Origin: Arthrobacter sp. C2
GTDB taxonomy: Bacteria; Actinomycetota; Actinomycetes; Actinomycetales; Micrococcaceae
NCBI GenBank assembly: GCA_024207135.1
Contig: CP042428.1
Coordinates: forward strand, 248,001 to 312,000
Direction: 5' to 3'
Length of the DNA: 64,000 bases
Position 1 is the first letter of the stretch, and the number at the start of each line of letters is the position of its first letter. Below are positions 39,857-52,281 of this stretch, piece after piece. The notes under the pieces are model-generated. The model searched no databases and was not told where the DNA came from. It was given only the letters and a program-made list of their open reading frames with translations. A program made the translations under genes and the position numbers.

Positions 39857-41905
39857 GTGCTTTCATTCCTTGCCGCGCTGAAGCGGATTCTGGTGGGGCG
39901 CCCCTTCAGGACCGAGAGGCTGAAGCAGGCGCCGCTTCGCAAACGCCTTGCGCTGCCCATTTTCTCCGCCTCCGCGTTCTCCTCCATCGCCTACGCCCCG
40001 GACGAGGTGATCCTCACCCTGGCGCTGGCCGGGTTGAGTGCCATGGCGTTCTCGCCCTCGGTGGGCCTGGCCGTCATGGTCGTCATGCTGGTCATCATTG
40101 CCTCCTACCGGCAGTCGGTGAAGGCCTACCCCTCCGGCGGAGGGGACTACGAGATCGCTTCGGTGAATCTGGGGCACCGCGCCGGGACCACCGTGGCCGC
40201 CGCCCTGCTGGTGGACTTCGTGCTCACCGTGGCCGTGTCGATTTCCTCGGCTTCGCACTACGTCATCGCCGCGTTCCCCGCCATGGCCGGGTCCCAGGCG
40301 TGGATCGCGACCGCCGGGGTCGTGATCCTGGCGGTGCTGAACCTGCGCGGTCGCGGCCGCTCCCGGATCGGGAGCGCCGCACCGGTGTACCTCTTTGTCG
40401 GGGTGGTGTTGGTGATGCTGGCTGCCGGCGGCATCCTGGCCGCCACCGGGAATCTGGGCACCGCACCGAGTGCCGGGTTCGAGGTCGTCCCGGACCCGGA
40501 CTACCCGCACGGGCTCACCGGGCTGGCCGGCGTGCTGCTGGTGCTGCGCGCCTTCTCCACCGGCTCGGCCGCGCTGACGGGCGTGGAGGTCCCGATCTCC
40601 AACGTGCACACGCTGGCTGCGCCCAAGGCCCGCAACGCGGCGACCGTGTTGCTGCTGCTGGGGCTGATTGCCGGCGCGCTGACCCTGGGGACGATGTACC
40701 TGGCCCGGGCCGTGCAGGTCCATGTGGTCGAGGATCCGGCCACCGGGCTGCGCCTGGACGGGGGGCCGGTCCCGGCGGACTACATCCAGCACCCGGTGCT
40801 GGGCCAGCTGGCCGAGGCGATCTTCGGCGGCGAATCGGTGGGCCTGTACCTGGTGCTTGCCCTGACCGTGGCGGTGCTGCTGATGGCCTCGCACACCGCC
40901 TTCAATTCCTTCCCCAACCTGGCCTCGCACCTGGCCACCGACGGCTACCTGCCCCGCCAGCTGCGCACCCGCGGGGACCGGCTGGGCTTCTCCAATGGCA
41001 TCCTGGCCCTGGCCATCGCCGCCATCGTGCTGATCTGGCTTTTCAACGCCCACGTGCCGACGCTGATCCAGCTCTACGTGGTGGGCGTGTTCGTATCCTT
41101 CACGCTGAGCCAGCTGGGCATGATCAGGCACTGGGGCCGCGAACTGGCCCAGACCCCGGACAAGCGGGTGCGCGCCCGCATCCACCGCTCGAGGCTGCTG
41201 AACCTGGTGGGCTTCGGCCTCACCGCGGCGGTGCTGGTGATCGTGCTGGGAACCCGGCTGGTGCACGGCGCCTGGCTGGCGGTGCTGGGCATCGCGGTGC
41301 TCTTCTTCATGATGGATTCCCTGCACCGGCACTACGTGCAGGTCGACAAGGAACTGGCCATCGGCGCCGACGACTCGGCCACCGCGCTGCCGGCCCGTGT
41401 GCACGCCCTGGTGCTGGTCTCCACGCTGCGCAAGCCGGTGCTGCGGGCCGTGGCCTTCGCCCGCGCCGCCCGGCCCTCGAAGCTCGATGCCATCGTGGTG
41501 GACGCGGACTCCGAGCGCACCGAGGCGACGCTGAAGCAGTGGGAGGCCCTGGGCATCCCGGTGCCGATCACGGTGCTGGCCTCCCCGTACCGGGAGATCT
41601 CCGCGCCGCTGATCGAGCACATCCGCTCCATCAAGCGCGATTCCCCGCGCGACTTGATCGTCGTGTATATCCCCGAATACGTGGTGGGCCGCTGGTGGGA
41701 GCAGCTGGTGCACAACCAGACGGCGATGCGCATCAAAAACCGGCTGCACTACGAGCCCGGGGTCGTGGTGGCCTCGGTGCCGTGGCGCCTGGCCTCCTCG
41801 GACGTCTCGACGTTCCTGGGCCCCACCGAGCAGGGCTCGGCCGGGACCAAGCCCCGCAACACTTCCGCAACACTTCCGATCTCCAAGCCGAAAGACACGC
41901 CATGA
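39857..41905 (+). CDS. KimA-like APC-superfamily permease, probable potassium importer
   Basis: A 682-residue inner-membrane transporter: about 12 helices (40-480) and a cytosolic universal-stress-like domain (about 505-665). Annotated relatives are called APC amino-acid permeases, but the sequence matches the KUP/KimA pattern: LKRILVGRP at the start, SYRQSVKAYPSGGG (83-96), LLVDFVLTVAVS (117-128) and the C-terminal WWEQLVHNQTAM. D120, T124, S128 and Y46 match residues I recall as important in Bacillus KimA; the Asp of the first-helix motif is Ser39 here. The divergent pair of RCK regulators supports a K+ role. The start is GTG at 39857, and the stop overlaps the next ATG. Substrate is inferred. 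Confidence 0.75.
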   Translation: MLSFLAALKRILVGRPFRTERLKQAPLRKRLALPIFSASAFSSIAYAPDEVILTLALAGLSAMAFSPSVGLAVMVVMLVIIASYRQSVKAYPSGGGDYEIASVNLGHRAGTTVAAALLVDFVLTVAVSISSASHYVIAAFPAMAGSQAWIATAGVVILAVLNLRGRGRSRIGSAAPVYLFVGVVLVMLAAGGILAATGNLGTAPSAGFEVVPDPDYPHGLTGLAGVLLVLRAFSTGSAALTGVEVPISNVHTLAAPKARNAATVLLLLGLIAGALTLGTMYLARAVQVHVVEDPATGLRLDGGPVPADYIQHPVLGQLAEAIFGGESVGLYLVLALTVAVLLMASHTAFNSFPNLASHLATDGYLPRQLRTRGDRLGFSNGILALAIAAIVLIWLFNAHVPTLIQLYVVGVFVSFTLSQLGMIRHWGRELAQTPDKRVRARIHRSRLLNLVGFGLTAAVLVIVLGTRLVHGAWLAVLGIAVLFFMMDSLHRHYVQVDKELAIGADDSATALPARVHALVLVSTLRKPVLRAVAFARAARPSKLDAIVVDADSERTEATLKQWEALGIPVPITVLASPYREISAPLIEHIRSIKRDSPRDLIVVYIPEYVVGRWWEQLVHNQTAMRIKNRLHYEPGVVVASVPWRLASSDVSTFLGPTEQGSAGTKPRNTSATLPISKPKDTP

Positions 41906-43254
41906 GCACGCACGAAAACATCCTGAAGGTGCGCCTGGGCGCACCCGCCCACGGCGGACACACCGTCGCCCGCCACGAGGGCCGGGTGATCTTCGTGCGC
42001 CACGGGATCCCCGGCGAACTGGTGTCCGTCGCGGTGCGCGAGGACGGCGAGAAGGCCCGCTTCTGGCGCGGCGACGTCGTGGAGGTCCACGAGCCGGCCG
42101 AATCCCGGGTGCCGCATTTCTGGACACAGGCTGATTCCCTGCACGCGGCCGCACGCGGCGCGCTGCCGGTGGGCGGCGCCGAATTCGGGCACATCTCGCT
42201 GGAGGCCCAGCGGGAGATCAAGGGCCGGATCTTCATCGAGCAGCTGGAGCGCCTGGGCGGCATCGACGCCGCCGAACACGGTTTCACCGGTGTGCGGGCG
42301 CCCGAGGGCGAGAGCGCGGACGCGCTGGGCTGGCGCACGCGCACGGCGTTCGCCGTCGATGCCAAGGGCCGCCTGGCCATGAGTCCCTTCCGCTCCAACG
42401 ACCTGGTCCCGGTCAAGGAGATGCCGCTGGCGCATCCGAAGATCAACGAGCTCAAGCTCTGGGAGCTGCCGCTGGTGGGCATCAGCCGCATCGAGGTTGC
42501 CGTTGGCTCGGGGGAGGACTCCGGCGTGCTGGTGCTGTTCGTCGAGGACGGCACGGTCGCCGGGGCCGCCGGGCGTGCGGCCAAGCGCCTGCCGGAAGGG
42601 GTTTCCGCGGCCTCCGTCACCCAGGTCGGCGGCTCGGTGGCCGACGGCCGCGGCGCGCTGCAGCGCCTGCGCGGCCGCACCTGGCTTTCGGAGTCCGTGG
42701 CCGGACACGACTACCGGATCACCGGCGAGGGCTTCTGGCAGATCCACCGCCTGGCCCCGGCCACCCTGGTCGAGCGCGTCATGGCCCAGCTGTCCCCGGG
42801 CTACGGCACCCGGGTTGCGGACCTCTACGCCGGCGCGGGGCTCTTCAGCGCCCCGCTGGCCAAGGCCGTGGGCGACGACGGCATGCTGCTGTCCATCGAG
42901 GGCGCCCCGGGCACCAGCAAGGACGCGGTCAAGAACCTGCGCGAGTTCCCCCAGGCGATCATTTCCCAGGGCCGTGTCGAGAAGACGCTGTCGCGGGAAT
43001 TGAACACCCGCAAGGCCAAGCTCGACTCGATCGTGCTTGACCCGCCGCGCACCGGTGCAGGCAAGACGGCCGTCTCCGCGATGGCCCGTTCGGGCGCCCA
43101 GAAGATCTCCTACGTTTCCTGCGATCCGGCCTCGTTCGCCCGCGACACCGCAGACCTGGCCGCTGCCGGCTTCCGACTGGACGAGGTCGAGGTCATCGAC
43201 CTGTATCCGCACACGCACCACATGGAGACGGTCGGATTGTTTGTCCGCCGCTGA
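41902..43254 (+). CDS. TRAM-domain class I SAM RNA methyltransferase
   Basis: RNA m5U methyltransferase-like protein (RumA/TrmA family) of 450 residues. An N-terminal TRAM domain (about 5-65) precedes the methyltransferase fold. The SAM-binding segment VADLYAGAGLFSAPLA, the LDPPRTGAG motif and the catalytic cysteine in YVSCDPASFARD are present. The usual N-terminal iron-sulfur cysteine cluster is not evident. The ATG overlaps the permease stop (ATGA), so the genes are coupled, as in other actinobacteria. The target RNA is unknown. Confidence 0.9.
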   Translation: MSTHENILKVRLGAPAHGGHTVARHEGRVIFVRHGIPGELVSVAVREDGEKARFWRGDVVEVHEPAESRVPHFWTQADSLHAAARGALPVGGAEFGHISLEAQREIKGRIFIEQLERLGGIDAAEHGFTGVRAPEGESADALGWRTRTAFAVDAKGRLAMSPFRSNDLVPVKEMPLAHPKINELKLWELPLVGISRIEVAVGSGEDSGVLVLFVEDGTVAGAAGRAAKRLPEGVSAASVTQVGGSVADGRGALQRLRGRTWLSESVAGHDYRITGEGFWQIHRLAPATLVERVMAQLSPGYGTRVADLYAGAGLFSAPLAKAVGDDGMLLSIEGAPGTSKDAVKNLREFPQAIISQGRVEKTLSRELNTRKAKLDSIVLDPPRTGAGKTAVSAMARSGAQKISYVSCDPASFARDTADLAAAGFRLDEVEVIDLYPHTHHMETVGLFVRR

Positions 43255-43435
43255 GCGAAGATGTGACCCCGTTGAACCCGTAAATGTCGGGTTGGCGGGG
43301 TTCGATGGGCGGTGGGGGATAGACTGTCTATAGCTCTGTCGCAAGAATCCACGAGTTGAACTCAGTTAGGACCGCCTAACTGGATTTCCTTGTGGGTGTG
43401 CAACGAAGATGAAGAATCCGGCGAGAGGAGTCCCC

Positions 43436-46141
<2,706 letters not shown>

Positions 46142-46167
46142 CCAGCCGGCGCACGATCCACGCACCG

Positions 46168-46211
46168 CAAGGGCGGTCCGTTCCGAAGCAATTCGGAGCG
46201 GACCGCCCTTG
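46168..46211 (+). terminator. Strong hairpin terminator of acnA
   Basis: A 13-bp stem (46168-46180 with 46199-46211) stacked on a 6-bp stem (46182-46187 with 46192-46197) with a GCAA loop. The right arm ends in CCCTTG. It lies 27 bp past the acnA stop. Confidence 0.85.
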
Positions 46212-46339
46212 TGGCGTTAACGCCGGGGGATCTTCCGCGCCCCGGGCCGCCGCGGGCGTGCGATTTCATGGCTTCAACGCCGGTTTTGGGTTTTACTGGT
46301 CGTATCAGCCCCGACTCCATTGGAATGAGGTCGAACATC

Positions 46340-46792
46340 ATGGATACGAGCCAGCTGGTGTGGATCATCGTCATCGTCGTGGTCATTCTGGTGGTCCTTG
46401 GCCTGGTGCTTTTCCTCTCGCGACGGCGGAAGCGGGAAAAGGACCTCGAAGAGGCGAAGGCATTGCGCGAGGCGGCGTCCGAGCAAGAACGGGACGCACG
46501 GGAAAAGGAAGCCCGGGCCGCACGGGCCGCGGCTGACGCGCAACTGGCACAAGTGGACGCCGACCGCCTCCAGGAAGAAGCCCGGAACCTCAGCGACGGC
46601 GCCCAGTCGGCACGCTCCAGCGCCCGCGAGCGGGCCAAGCATGCCCAGACGCTCGACCCGGAGTCCGGAGACGCGGTTCCGGACCGCGCGCCAGAAACGG
46701 ATCCCGACCGCGCGCCGGACGGGAGCGAGGCGGGCGGTGCGAGACGCGATCAGGTTCGCGACCGCCGGGACGGGGATCCCGCCGGGCCCTGA
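46340..46792 (+). CDS. Single-helix membrane protein with coiled-coil tail, unknown function
   Basis: A 150-residue protein: one membrane helix (about 6-28, Val/Ile-rich), a basic stop-transfer (SRRRKREK), a charged coiled coil rich in Glu, Ala, Arg and Lys (about 35-95), and a polar tail. No domain was recognised. I chose ATG 46340 because GAGGT precedes it by eight bases; an open frame continues upstream without protein-like composition. Confidence 0.65.
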   Translation: MDTSQLVWIIVIVVVILVVLGLVLFLSRRRKREKDLEEAKALREAASEQERDAREKEARAARAAADAQLAQVDADRLQEEARNLSDGAQSARSSARERAKHAQTLDPESGDAVPDRAPETDPDRAPDGSEAGGARRDQVRDRRDGDPAGP

Positions 46793-46834
46793 GCGGAGCG
46801 CGCCGATGCCCGGGCGAGCCGAGCGGCCGGGACA

Positions 46835-47263
46835 TCAGGCCGGTGGCGTTCCAAGATCGGCGTTCAGCTCCGCCACACGGGCTGCAAGGTCGTCACGCAG
46901 GAACACCATGCGCTCACGATCGGTGGCCAGCCCGGCGGGGGCTTCGTTGGGCACCCAACGTTCCATCGTGACGCCCTCCAGCTCGGGAACCCGGGCCTCG
47001 CCGACGATGATGACGCGGTCGGCAGCGCGCAACGCCTGCTCGGTCAGCGCAGTGGGGACCTCCGAACGCATGTCGGCGCCGGATTCCTCGGCGACGGAGG
47101 CAGCGAGTTCGTTGATGCTGTGCGCCGGGAGCAGTCCGGCGGACTGCACCCGCACGGTGCCGCCCGCGGCTTGGCGCAGCAGCGCGGCGGCCAACTGCGA
47201 TTTGCCGCCGTTGGTGTTGCAAACAAACAGGACAGTGGGTTCCTGGCCGGTGGCGGAGTTCAT
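46835..47263 (-). CDS. Low-molecular-weight phosphatase family protein (arsenate-mycothiol transferase-like)
   Basis: About 142 residues of the LMW-phosphatase fold. Actinobacterial relatives use mycothiol to reduce arsenate. The phosphate-binding loop reads FVCNTNGGKSQLA, so the usual Arg of CX5R is Lys. The expected general-acid Asp region reads WVPNEAP, with Asn instead of Asp. These changes make arsenate or phosphatase activity uncertain. The start is 47263 or 47275; AAGG directly abuts the latter ATG, so I prefer the former. Confidence 0.8.
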   Translation of the reverse strand: MNSATGQEPTVLFVCNTNGGKSQLAAALLRQAAGGTVRVQSAGLLPAHSINELAASVAEESGADMRSEVPTALTEQALRAADRVIIVGEARVPELEGVTMERWVPNEAPAGLATDRERMVFLRDDLAARVAELNADLGTPPA

Positions 47264-47478
47264 GGTGCGGTGCATCCTTCGGTGAGGGGACTCTCGGTAA
47301 GGGGAAAGCCGCCCAGTGGCGCCCGCCCGGGTTCGATCCTATGTGCGGGCAGCGAGGGGAGGCCAGCGGCGGCCGGGTGCCGTCGCCGGGGATGTGTTGT
47401 TCGCCGCCATCGTGCCGGGCCCCAACCCGCAAGCGGTAAGATTGAACGGGTATTTGTCATCTCGAAAGGACTGCCTCC

Positions 47479-49446
47479 GTGCCATTGCTTCAGACCATCA
47501 AGGAACCGCGGGACCTTCGTGGCCTGGACGCGGCCCAAATGCAGCAACTGGCCAAGGAAATCCGCTCGTTCCTGATCAAGAACGTGGCCCGAACCGGCGG
47601 ACACCTGGGCCCGAACCTCGGCGTGGTCGAACTGACCCTGGGCATCCACCGGGCCTTCGATTCACCCACCGACTCCATCATTTTCGACACCGGGCACCAG
47701 TCCTACGTGCACAAGCTGCTGACCGGCCGCCAGGACTTCTCCACGCTGCGCCAGGCCGGCGGGCTCTCCGGATACCCCGAACGCGCCGAATCCGTCCACG
47801 ACATCGTCGAATCCTCGCACGCCTCCTCCTCGCTGTCCTGGGCCGACGGGATCTCCCGCGCCCGCAAGCTCACCGGGGAGGCCGACCGCTACGTGGTCGC
47901 CCTGGTGGGCGACGGCGCCCTGACCGGCGGCATGGCCTGGGAAGCGGTCAACAACATCGCCGCCGACAAGGACCGCCGGGTGGTCATCGTGGTCAACGAC
48001 AACGGCCGCTCCTACGCCCCGACCATCGGCGGGCTCGCCGACCAACTGGCCGGGCTGCGCCAGCGCCTGGACCAGTTCCGCACGCACCCCGCCTACGAAG
48101 ACACCATGGACAAGCTCAAGAACCGGCTGAAGGACTCGGGCGCGGTGGGCCAGTTCGCCTACAAGTCACTGCATGCCACCAAGAAGGGCATCAAGGACTG
48201 GTGGGCACCCCAGGGACTCTTCGAGGACCTGGGCATGAAGTACATCGGCCCCATCGACGGGCACAACCAGGGGGCCGTCGACGAGGCGCTGCTGCAGGCG
48301 CGGAAGTTCGCCGGCCCGGTCATCGTGCACGCGCTGACCGAGAAGGGCCGCGGCTACGCGCCCGCCCGCGCCGACGAGGCTGACCAGTTCCACGCCGTGG
48401 GGGTCATCGATCCGCAGACCGGCGAGCCGGTCTCCAAGGCCTCGGCCCGCTCCTGGACCAGTGTCTTTGGCGAGGAGATCGCCGACATCGCCGACGAGCG
48501 GGCAGACATCGTCGCGATCACCGGGGCGATGCTGCAGCCGGTGGGACTGAAGACCATGGCCGAACGCCACCCCGACCGCGTGCTGGATGTCGGCATCGCC
48601 GAACAGCACGCGATGACCTCCGCCGCCGGACTGGCCTTCGGCGGCTTGCACCCGGTGGTCTGCGTCTACGCGACCTTCCTGAACCGCGCCTTCGACCAGC
48701 TGCTCATGGACGTGGCCCTGCACAAGGCGGGTGTCACCGTGGTGCTGGACCGTGCCGGGGTCACCGGCCCGGACGGCCCCAGCCACCACGGCATGTGGGA
48801 CATGGCATTGATGCAGATCGTGCCCCACCTGCACCTGGCCGCCCCGCGCGACGCGGTGCGCCTGCGCGAGGAATTGCGCGAGGCCGTGGCCATCAAGGAT
48901 GCGCCCTCGGTGGTGCGGTTCTCCAAGGGCAACGTGGGACCGGAGATCGTCGCGATCCAGCGCCTGCACGACGGCGTGGACATCCTGGCCAAGCTCGGTG
49001 CCGGCGAGGAACGCGACGTGCTCATCGTCTCGGTGGGAGCCATGAGCGAGCTCTGCCTGGACGTCGCGGCGCGCCTGAACGCCCAGGGCATCACCGTCAC
49101 GGTGGTCGACCCGCGCTGGGTGCTGCCGGTGCCGCGCTCCATCATCGGCCTGGCCGCCCGCCACCGCATCGTGGTCTGCGTCGAGGACGGCGTGCGCGCC
49201 GGAGGCGTGGGATCGCGGATCCGCCAGGAAATGCGGGCCGCCGGGGTCGACACGGCGCTGAACGAGGTCGGGCTGCCCACCGAGTTCCTCGCCCACGGCA
49301 CCCGCGGCGAGGTCATGGAGCGGGTCGGGCTCACCGCCGACCGGATCGCCAACGACACCCTGGCCCAGGTGCTGGGCACCAAGGTCCCCTTCGCCCGGCC
49401 GCTGCCCGGGGCCGAGATGCCCACCGGACAGATTCCCCAGCTGTGA
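47479..49446 (+). CDS. dxs: 1-deoxy-D-xylulose-5-phosphate synthase
   Basis: Thiamine-diphosphate enzyme condensing pyruvate and glyceraldehyde 3-phosphate, the first step of the MEP isoprenoid pathway. The protein is 655 residues. It shows the cofactor motif [16 protein letters not shown], the N-terminal [15 protein letters not shown], the transketolase-like central [15 protein letters not shown], and the C-terminal domain. The start is GTG at 47479 with AAAGGA nine bases ahead. The stop overlaps the GTG of the DUF402 gene. Confidence 0.96.
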   Translation: MPLLQTIKEPRDLRGLDAAQMQQLAKEIRSFLIKNVARTGGHLGPNLGVVELTLGIHRAFDSPTDSIIFDTGHQSYVHKLLTGRQDFSTLRQAGGLSGYPERAESVHDIVESSHASSSLSWADGISRARKLTGEADRYVVALVGDGALTGGMAWEAVNNIAADKDRRVVIVVNDNGRSYAPTIGGLADQLAGLRQRLDQFRTHPAYEDTMDKLKNRLKDSGAVGQFAYKSLHATKKGIKDWWAPQGLFEDLGMKYIGPIDGHNQGAVDEALLQARKFAGPVIVHALTEKGRGYAPARADEADQFHAVGVIDPQTGEPVSKASARSWTSVFGEEIADIADERADIVAITGAMLQPVGLKTMAERHPDRVLDVGIAEQHAMTSAAGLAFGGLHPVVCVYATFLNRAFDQLLMDVALHKAGVTVVLDRAGVTGPDGPSHHGMWDMALMQIVPHLHLAAPRDAVRLREELREAVAIKDAPSVVRFSKGNVGPEIVAIQRLHDGVDILAKLGAGEERDVLIVSVGAMSELCLDVAARLNAQGITVTVVDPRWVLPVPRSIIGLAARHRIVVCVEDGVRAGGVGSRIRQEMRAAGVDTALNEVGLPTEFLAHGTRGEVMERVGLTADRIANDTLAQVLGTKVPFARPLPGAEMPTGQIPQL

Positions 49447-50042
49447 GCGCAGCAGCACCGGTGCCCGCGAACCTGCCCCGGGACCCGGCCGGCGCCGCCC
49501 CCGGGGACCTGGTGGTGGCCCGTGCCTGGAAATACGACGGGCACCCGCACTGGGTGGTGCCCGGGCGCTACCTGGGCGCGGATACCCATGGCCATTGGAT
49601 CTACCAGCCGGCAGGCTCGCTGGTCTCGCGTCCCGGCCACGGACACTGGGCCGACACCGATGCGGTCTGCCTGGTGCCGCGTGCCGGGCAATGGCTGGGC
49701 ACGTTCTACGACGACCCCGCCGAGGACTTCCGCGTGTACCTTGACCTGTCCACGCAGATCGGTTGGCGTGAACTGGCCCGCGGCGGCTGGGAAGCGAACT
49801 CCGTGGACATGGACCTGGATGTCGTCGACTCGCGCTCGCGCGGGGTCTTCCTCGATGACGAGGACGAATTTGCGCAGCACGCCGCGGCCATGGGCTACCC
49901 GCCGGCGCTGGTCCGGAGCATCGGGGCCGAGGCGCGGACGCTGCTGCATGCGGTCGGGCAGGGACATGCCCCCTTCGACGGCACCGCCACCGGCTGGCTG
50001 GCCCGCGGCCGCACCGAATTTTCACAGACACCATCCCGCTAA
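49443..50042 (+). CDS. DUF402 domain-containing protein
   Basis: A 199-residue cytosolic protein. The DUF402 domain (about 70-150) shows [16 protein letters not shown] and the [22 protein letters not shown] segment, whose acidic residues match the metal-binding pattern of family members known as nucleotide phosphatases. The GTG start overlaps the dxs stop (GTGA), so it is translationally coupled to dxs. Confidence 0.85.
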   Translation: MSAAAPVPANLPRDPAGAAPGDLVVARAWKYDGHPHWVVPGRYLGADTHGHWIYQPAGSLVSRPGHGHWADTDAVCLVPRAGQWLGTFYDDPAEDFRVYLDLSTQIGWRELARGGWEANSVDMDLDVVDSRSRGVFLDDEDEFAQHAAAMGYPPALVRSIGAEARTLLHAVGQGHAPFDGTATGWLARGRTEFSQTPSR

Positions 50043-50055
50043 GGAGCACCACCAT

Positions 50056-50628
50056 ATGTCAATAGTTCGCACCTACCGACGCGACGAAGATGGAACCCTA
50101 TACTTCCGCGAGGCCTGGTTCTCCACCTACGAGGGCGAAGAGCTTGGCCAGTTCGTCGTCAACCACGGCACCGTCGGGCACATGTCCACGACCGAGACCG
50201 CCAAGGACGTCAACGAGGCCACCGCCACGGGCCTGCTGGACGCCTTCACCGAGCAGTGCCAGGTCGACGGCTTCGCGACCATCACGGACGCCGACCAGGG
50301 CTGGGTCATCGTGCAGTACGCGCTGAAGACCGCCGAGGGCACCGACCGCGACCGCTACCTGGAAGCCACGGCCAAGGAGGCCCTGGTGGGCCACCTGGCG
50401 TGGCGCGGACTGGGAACCGTGGAGTCCTCCGACTTCGCGACCCGCAAGCTGAACATCAGGATCCTCTCGCCGGAGCCGAAGAAGGCCGTGTCGGCCATCA
50501 AGACCTGCCTGCGCGAAGCCAAGCTGGACTTTACCAAGCTGTCCATCGCGACCGCGCCGTTCGAGGACGTTGAGAAACTCCGCCAGGCCTACCCGCTGCC
50601 GGCCAAGGCACCCTTCTCCCTGGGCTAA
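50056..50628 (+). CDS. Hypothetical soluble protein downstream of dxs
   Basis: A 190-residue protein with no recognised domain, membrane segment or signal peptide. It reads like a compact alpha/beta protein with two similar halves (GTVGHMSTTE and GLGTVESSDF regions). AAGGAG lies nine bases before the ATG at 50056. It is 13 bp after the DUF402 gene and ends just before a strong terminator, so it is the last gene of the dxs operon. I assign no function. Confidence 0.8.
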   Translation: MSIVRTYRRDEDGTLYFREAWFSTYEGEELGQFVVNHGTVGHMSTTETAKDVNEATATGLLDAFTEQCQVDGFATITDADQGWVIVQYALKTAEGTDRDRYLEATAKEALVGHLAWRGLGTVESSDFATRKLNIRILSPEPKKAVSAIKTCLREAKLDFTKLSIATAPFEDVEKLRQAYPLPAKAPFSLG

Positions 50629-50640
50629 GGGCTACGGACA

Positions 50641-50674
50641 AACGCCCGGCAGCGAGGGATCGTTGCCGGGCGTT
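50641..50674 (+). terminator. Terminator of the dxs operon
   Basis: A perfect 11-bp stem (50641-50651 with 50664-50674) whose right arm ends CGTTGTG. It lies 12 bp after the stop and also faces the converging minus-strand gene. Confidence 0.8.
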
Positions 50675-50701
50675 GTGCTGCCCGAATTCGGTGCGCTGTG
50701 G

Positions 50702-51325
50702 CTACCATGGATCCAGATTCGTGGAGGGGTCAAGGGGACCGCGTCCGGCCAGCCAGGCCATGAACAATCGCTTTTCGGAGGGGTTGCCCAGCCTACCCGG
50801 GGCGGTTGCGAGGAGCATCGGGAGATCCCAGCCCACATATTCCTCGGGCCAGTCCAGTGGCGTGTAGCCGAGCCCGAGATCCACATGGTGCATTTCCACT
50901 TCGCGCAGCCGGTGGGCGGGGCAGCCCGAAACGCCGTAGTGCCCTCCGCCGAGGAAATGGCCGTTGGGCCACCCGGCGTCGGAGGACCGGTCGAACACCT
51001 CTTCCAGGTGCGCCATGCTGCTGCGGAGGTCGGCAACGACCTGAACGGCCGGCCTTCCGGCGCCATCCTCGATCTCGACCCGGCGCTGGCCCTCTCCGCT
51101 GGCGTACTTGGGAACATCCTGCCCGTCCAGGGCGCCGGCCAGGCGTCGCGTGTGCGCATCGGCGTTGCGGGCCAGATGGGTCAGGACATGGCCCACGCTC
51201 CAGCCGGGCAGTTGGCTCGGTGCGCGAACCTCGGGGTCCGCCAGGTTTGCCACATTGCCCATCAACCGCGCCTGCGCCTCGCGGCACAGCCGGGAGGCGC
51301 GCTCCGGATCGTTCTCAAGGTCCAC
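50702..51325 (-). CDS. Mycothiol-dependent maleylpyruvate-isomerase-family protein
   Basis: A 207-residue member of the MDMPI N-terminal (DinB-fold) family. The pattern GWSVGHVLTHLARNADA and the later REVEMHHVDLGLG supply the His/Glu/His metal site known in the Corynebacterium enzyme. It probably uses mycothiol in isomerase or S-transferase reactions; the substrate is unknown. The start is GTG at 51325 with AAAGG ten bases ahead. It shares strand and family with the next gene. Confidence 0.85.
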   Translation of the reverse strand: MDLENDPERASRLCREAQARLMGNVANLADPEVRAPSQLPGWSVGHVLTHLARNADAHTRRLAGALDGQDVPKYASGEGQRRVEIEDGAGRPAVQVVADLRSSMAHLEEVFDRSSDAGWPNGHFLGGGHYGVSGCPAHRLREVEMHHVDLGLGYTPLDWPEEYVGWDLPMLLATAPGRLGNPSEKRLFMAWLAGRGPLDPSTNLDPW

Positions 51326-51460
51326 GGCTGCACCAACCTTTCCTGTTCACTTTCACTCTTGCCCACGCGATTCTTCCACACGCGTCTCGGGCGTCGTCCA
51401 TCGGGCCACCAGGTCCACGACGCTTCCGTGTCCATGGCTGCCCGTGGCACCGCCCGGGAG

Positions 51461-52096
51461 TCAGGAACACCGCGCCCGCAGGGTTTCAACGCCTTCCCCG
51501 GTGAGCTGGCCGCAGTAGGCGCCGCGTCCGGCCATGGCCATCACCAGCGCCAGGGTTGTGCCCATGACGAGCGGGCCGGCACCGCTGGCGAATGGGCCGT
51601 CGGTGGCCTCAAGCCGCAACCCGGAAATGTTCGTTTTGCTCGGCACGGTGAAGTCCCCCTTCGCGAGGAAGCGGGCGACCGCGGTGGCGGCCGCACCGTC
51701 GACGTCGTGATCCATCCCCAGCGGATGGCGGATGTCTTGGCCGTGGATGACCACCTCGCCCACCCAGGCCTCGACCGGCCCAAACGTCGAAGTGGTGCTG
51801 GTCTCGATCGTACGAAAGCGTGCCAGCGTTTCGGAGGGGGTTGCCCCGCGGTGCTCGGCCAGCCGCCGGTCGTTGTGCAGGTCGAAATCGAACCTGGCAC
51901 CCAGCACGCTGGCGACCCAGCGGGCCGGGCCAACGCTTGCCGCCGCGGTCAGGTGCGCCACGACCTCCTCCACGCTCCAGCGCCCGCACAGCGAGCCGGT
52001 TGCCCACTGGGCATCCTCGAGGCCGGCAAGATCCCGGGACAGGGCCGCGCGCTCCGCGTGGGCCAAGGACCAGAGCCTGTTGCGTGCGGTGTTCAT
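51461..52096 (-). CDS. Mycothiol-dependent maleylpyruvate-isomerase-family protein
   Basis: A 211-residue DinB-fold protein. Metal-ligand pattern: WSVEEVVAHLTAA and VGEVVIHGQDI. I chose the ATG at 52096, which gives the MNTARNRLW N-terminus; the upstream frame is Arg/Pro-rich. Only the fold and metal site can be supported; sequence identity to the neighbouring family member looks low, so they are not a recent duplication. Confidence 0.82.
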   Translation of the reverse strand: MNTARNRLWSLAHAERAALSRDLAGLEDAQWATGSLCGRWSVEEVVAHLTAAASVGPARWVASVLGARFDFDLHNDRRLAEHRGATPSETLARFRTIETSTTSTFGPVEAWVGEVVIHGQDIRHPLGMDHDVDGAAATAVARFLAKGDFTVPSKTNISGLRLEATDGPFASGAGPLVMGTTLALVMAMAGRGAYCGQLTGEGVETLRARCS

Positions 52097-52281
52097 GGGC
52101 AGGGTTTCTCCGAACGTAGGCAACGGGGCGTGGTCGAGAAGTCTAGCAAGCCGGCGCCGCTGCCGGCATCCGGGAACCGCCACGCCGGTGATACCGTGGG
52201 CTCGCGGCCACCCGAGTGGCCGCCACGCTCCATCCCGCCCGGCGGCCATCGCCGTGGCGAGCCGCCCACGGGAGGACCAGC

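Noticed and set aside
39857-41905. Annotation as an amino-acid transporter
   Set aside because: The characteristic segments and the cytosolic C-domain match the KUP/KimA type, and RCK genes are divergent; kept as K+ transporter with caution.
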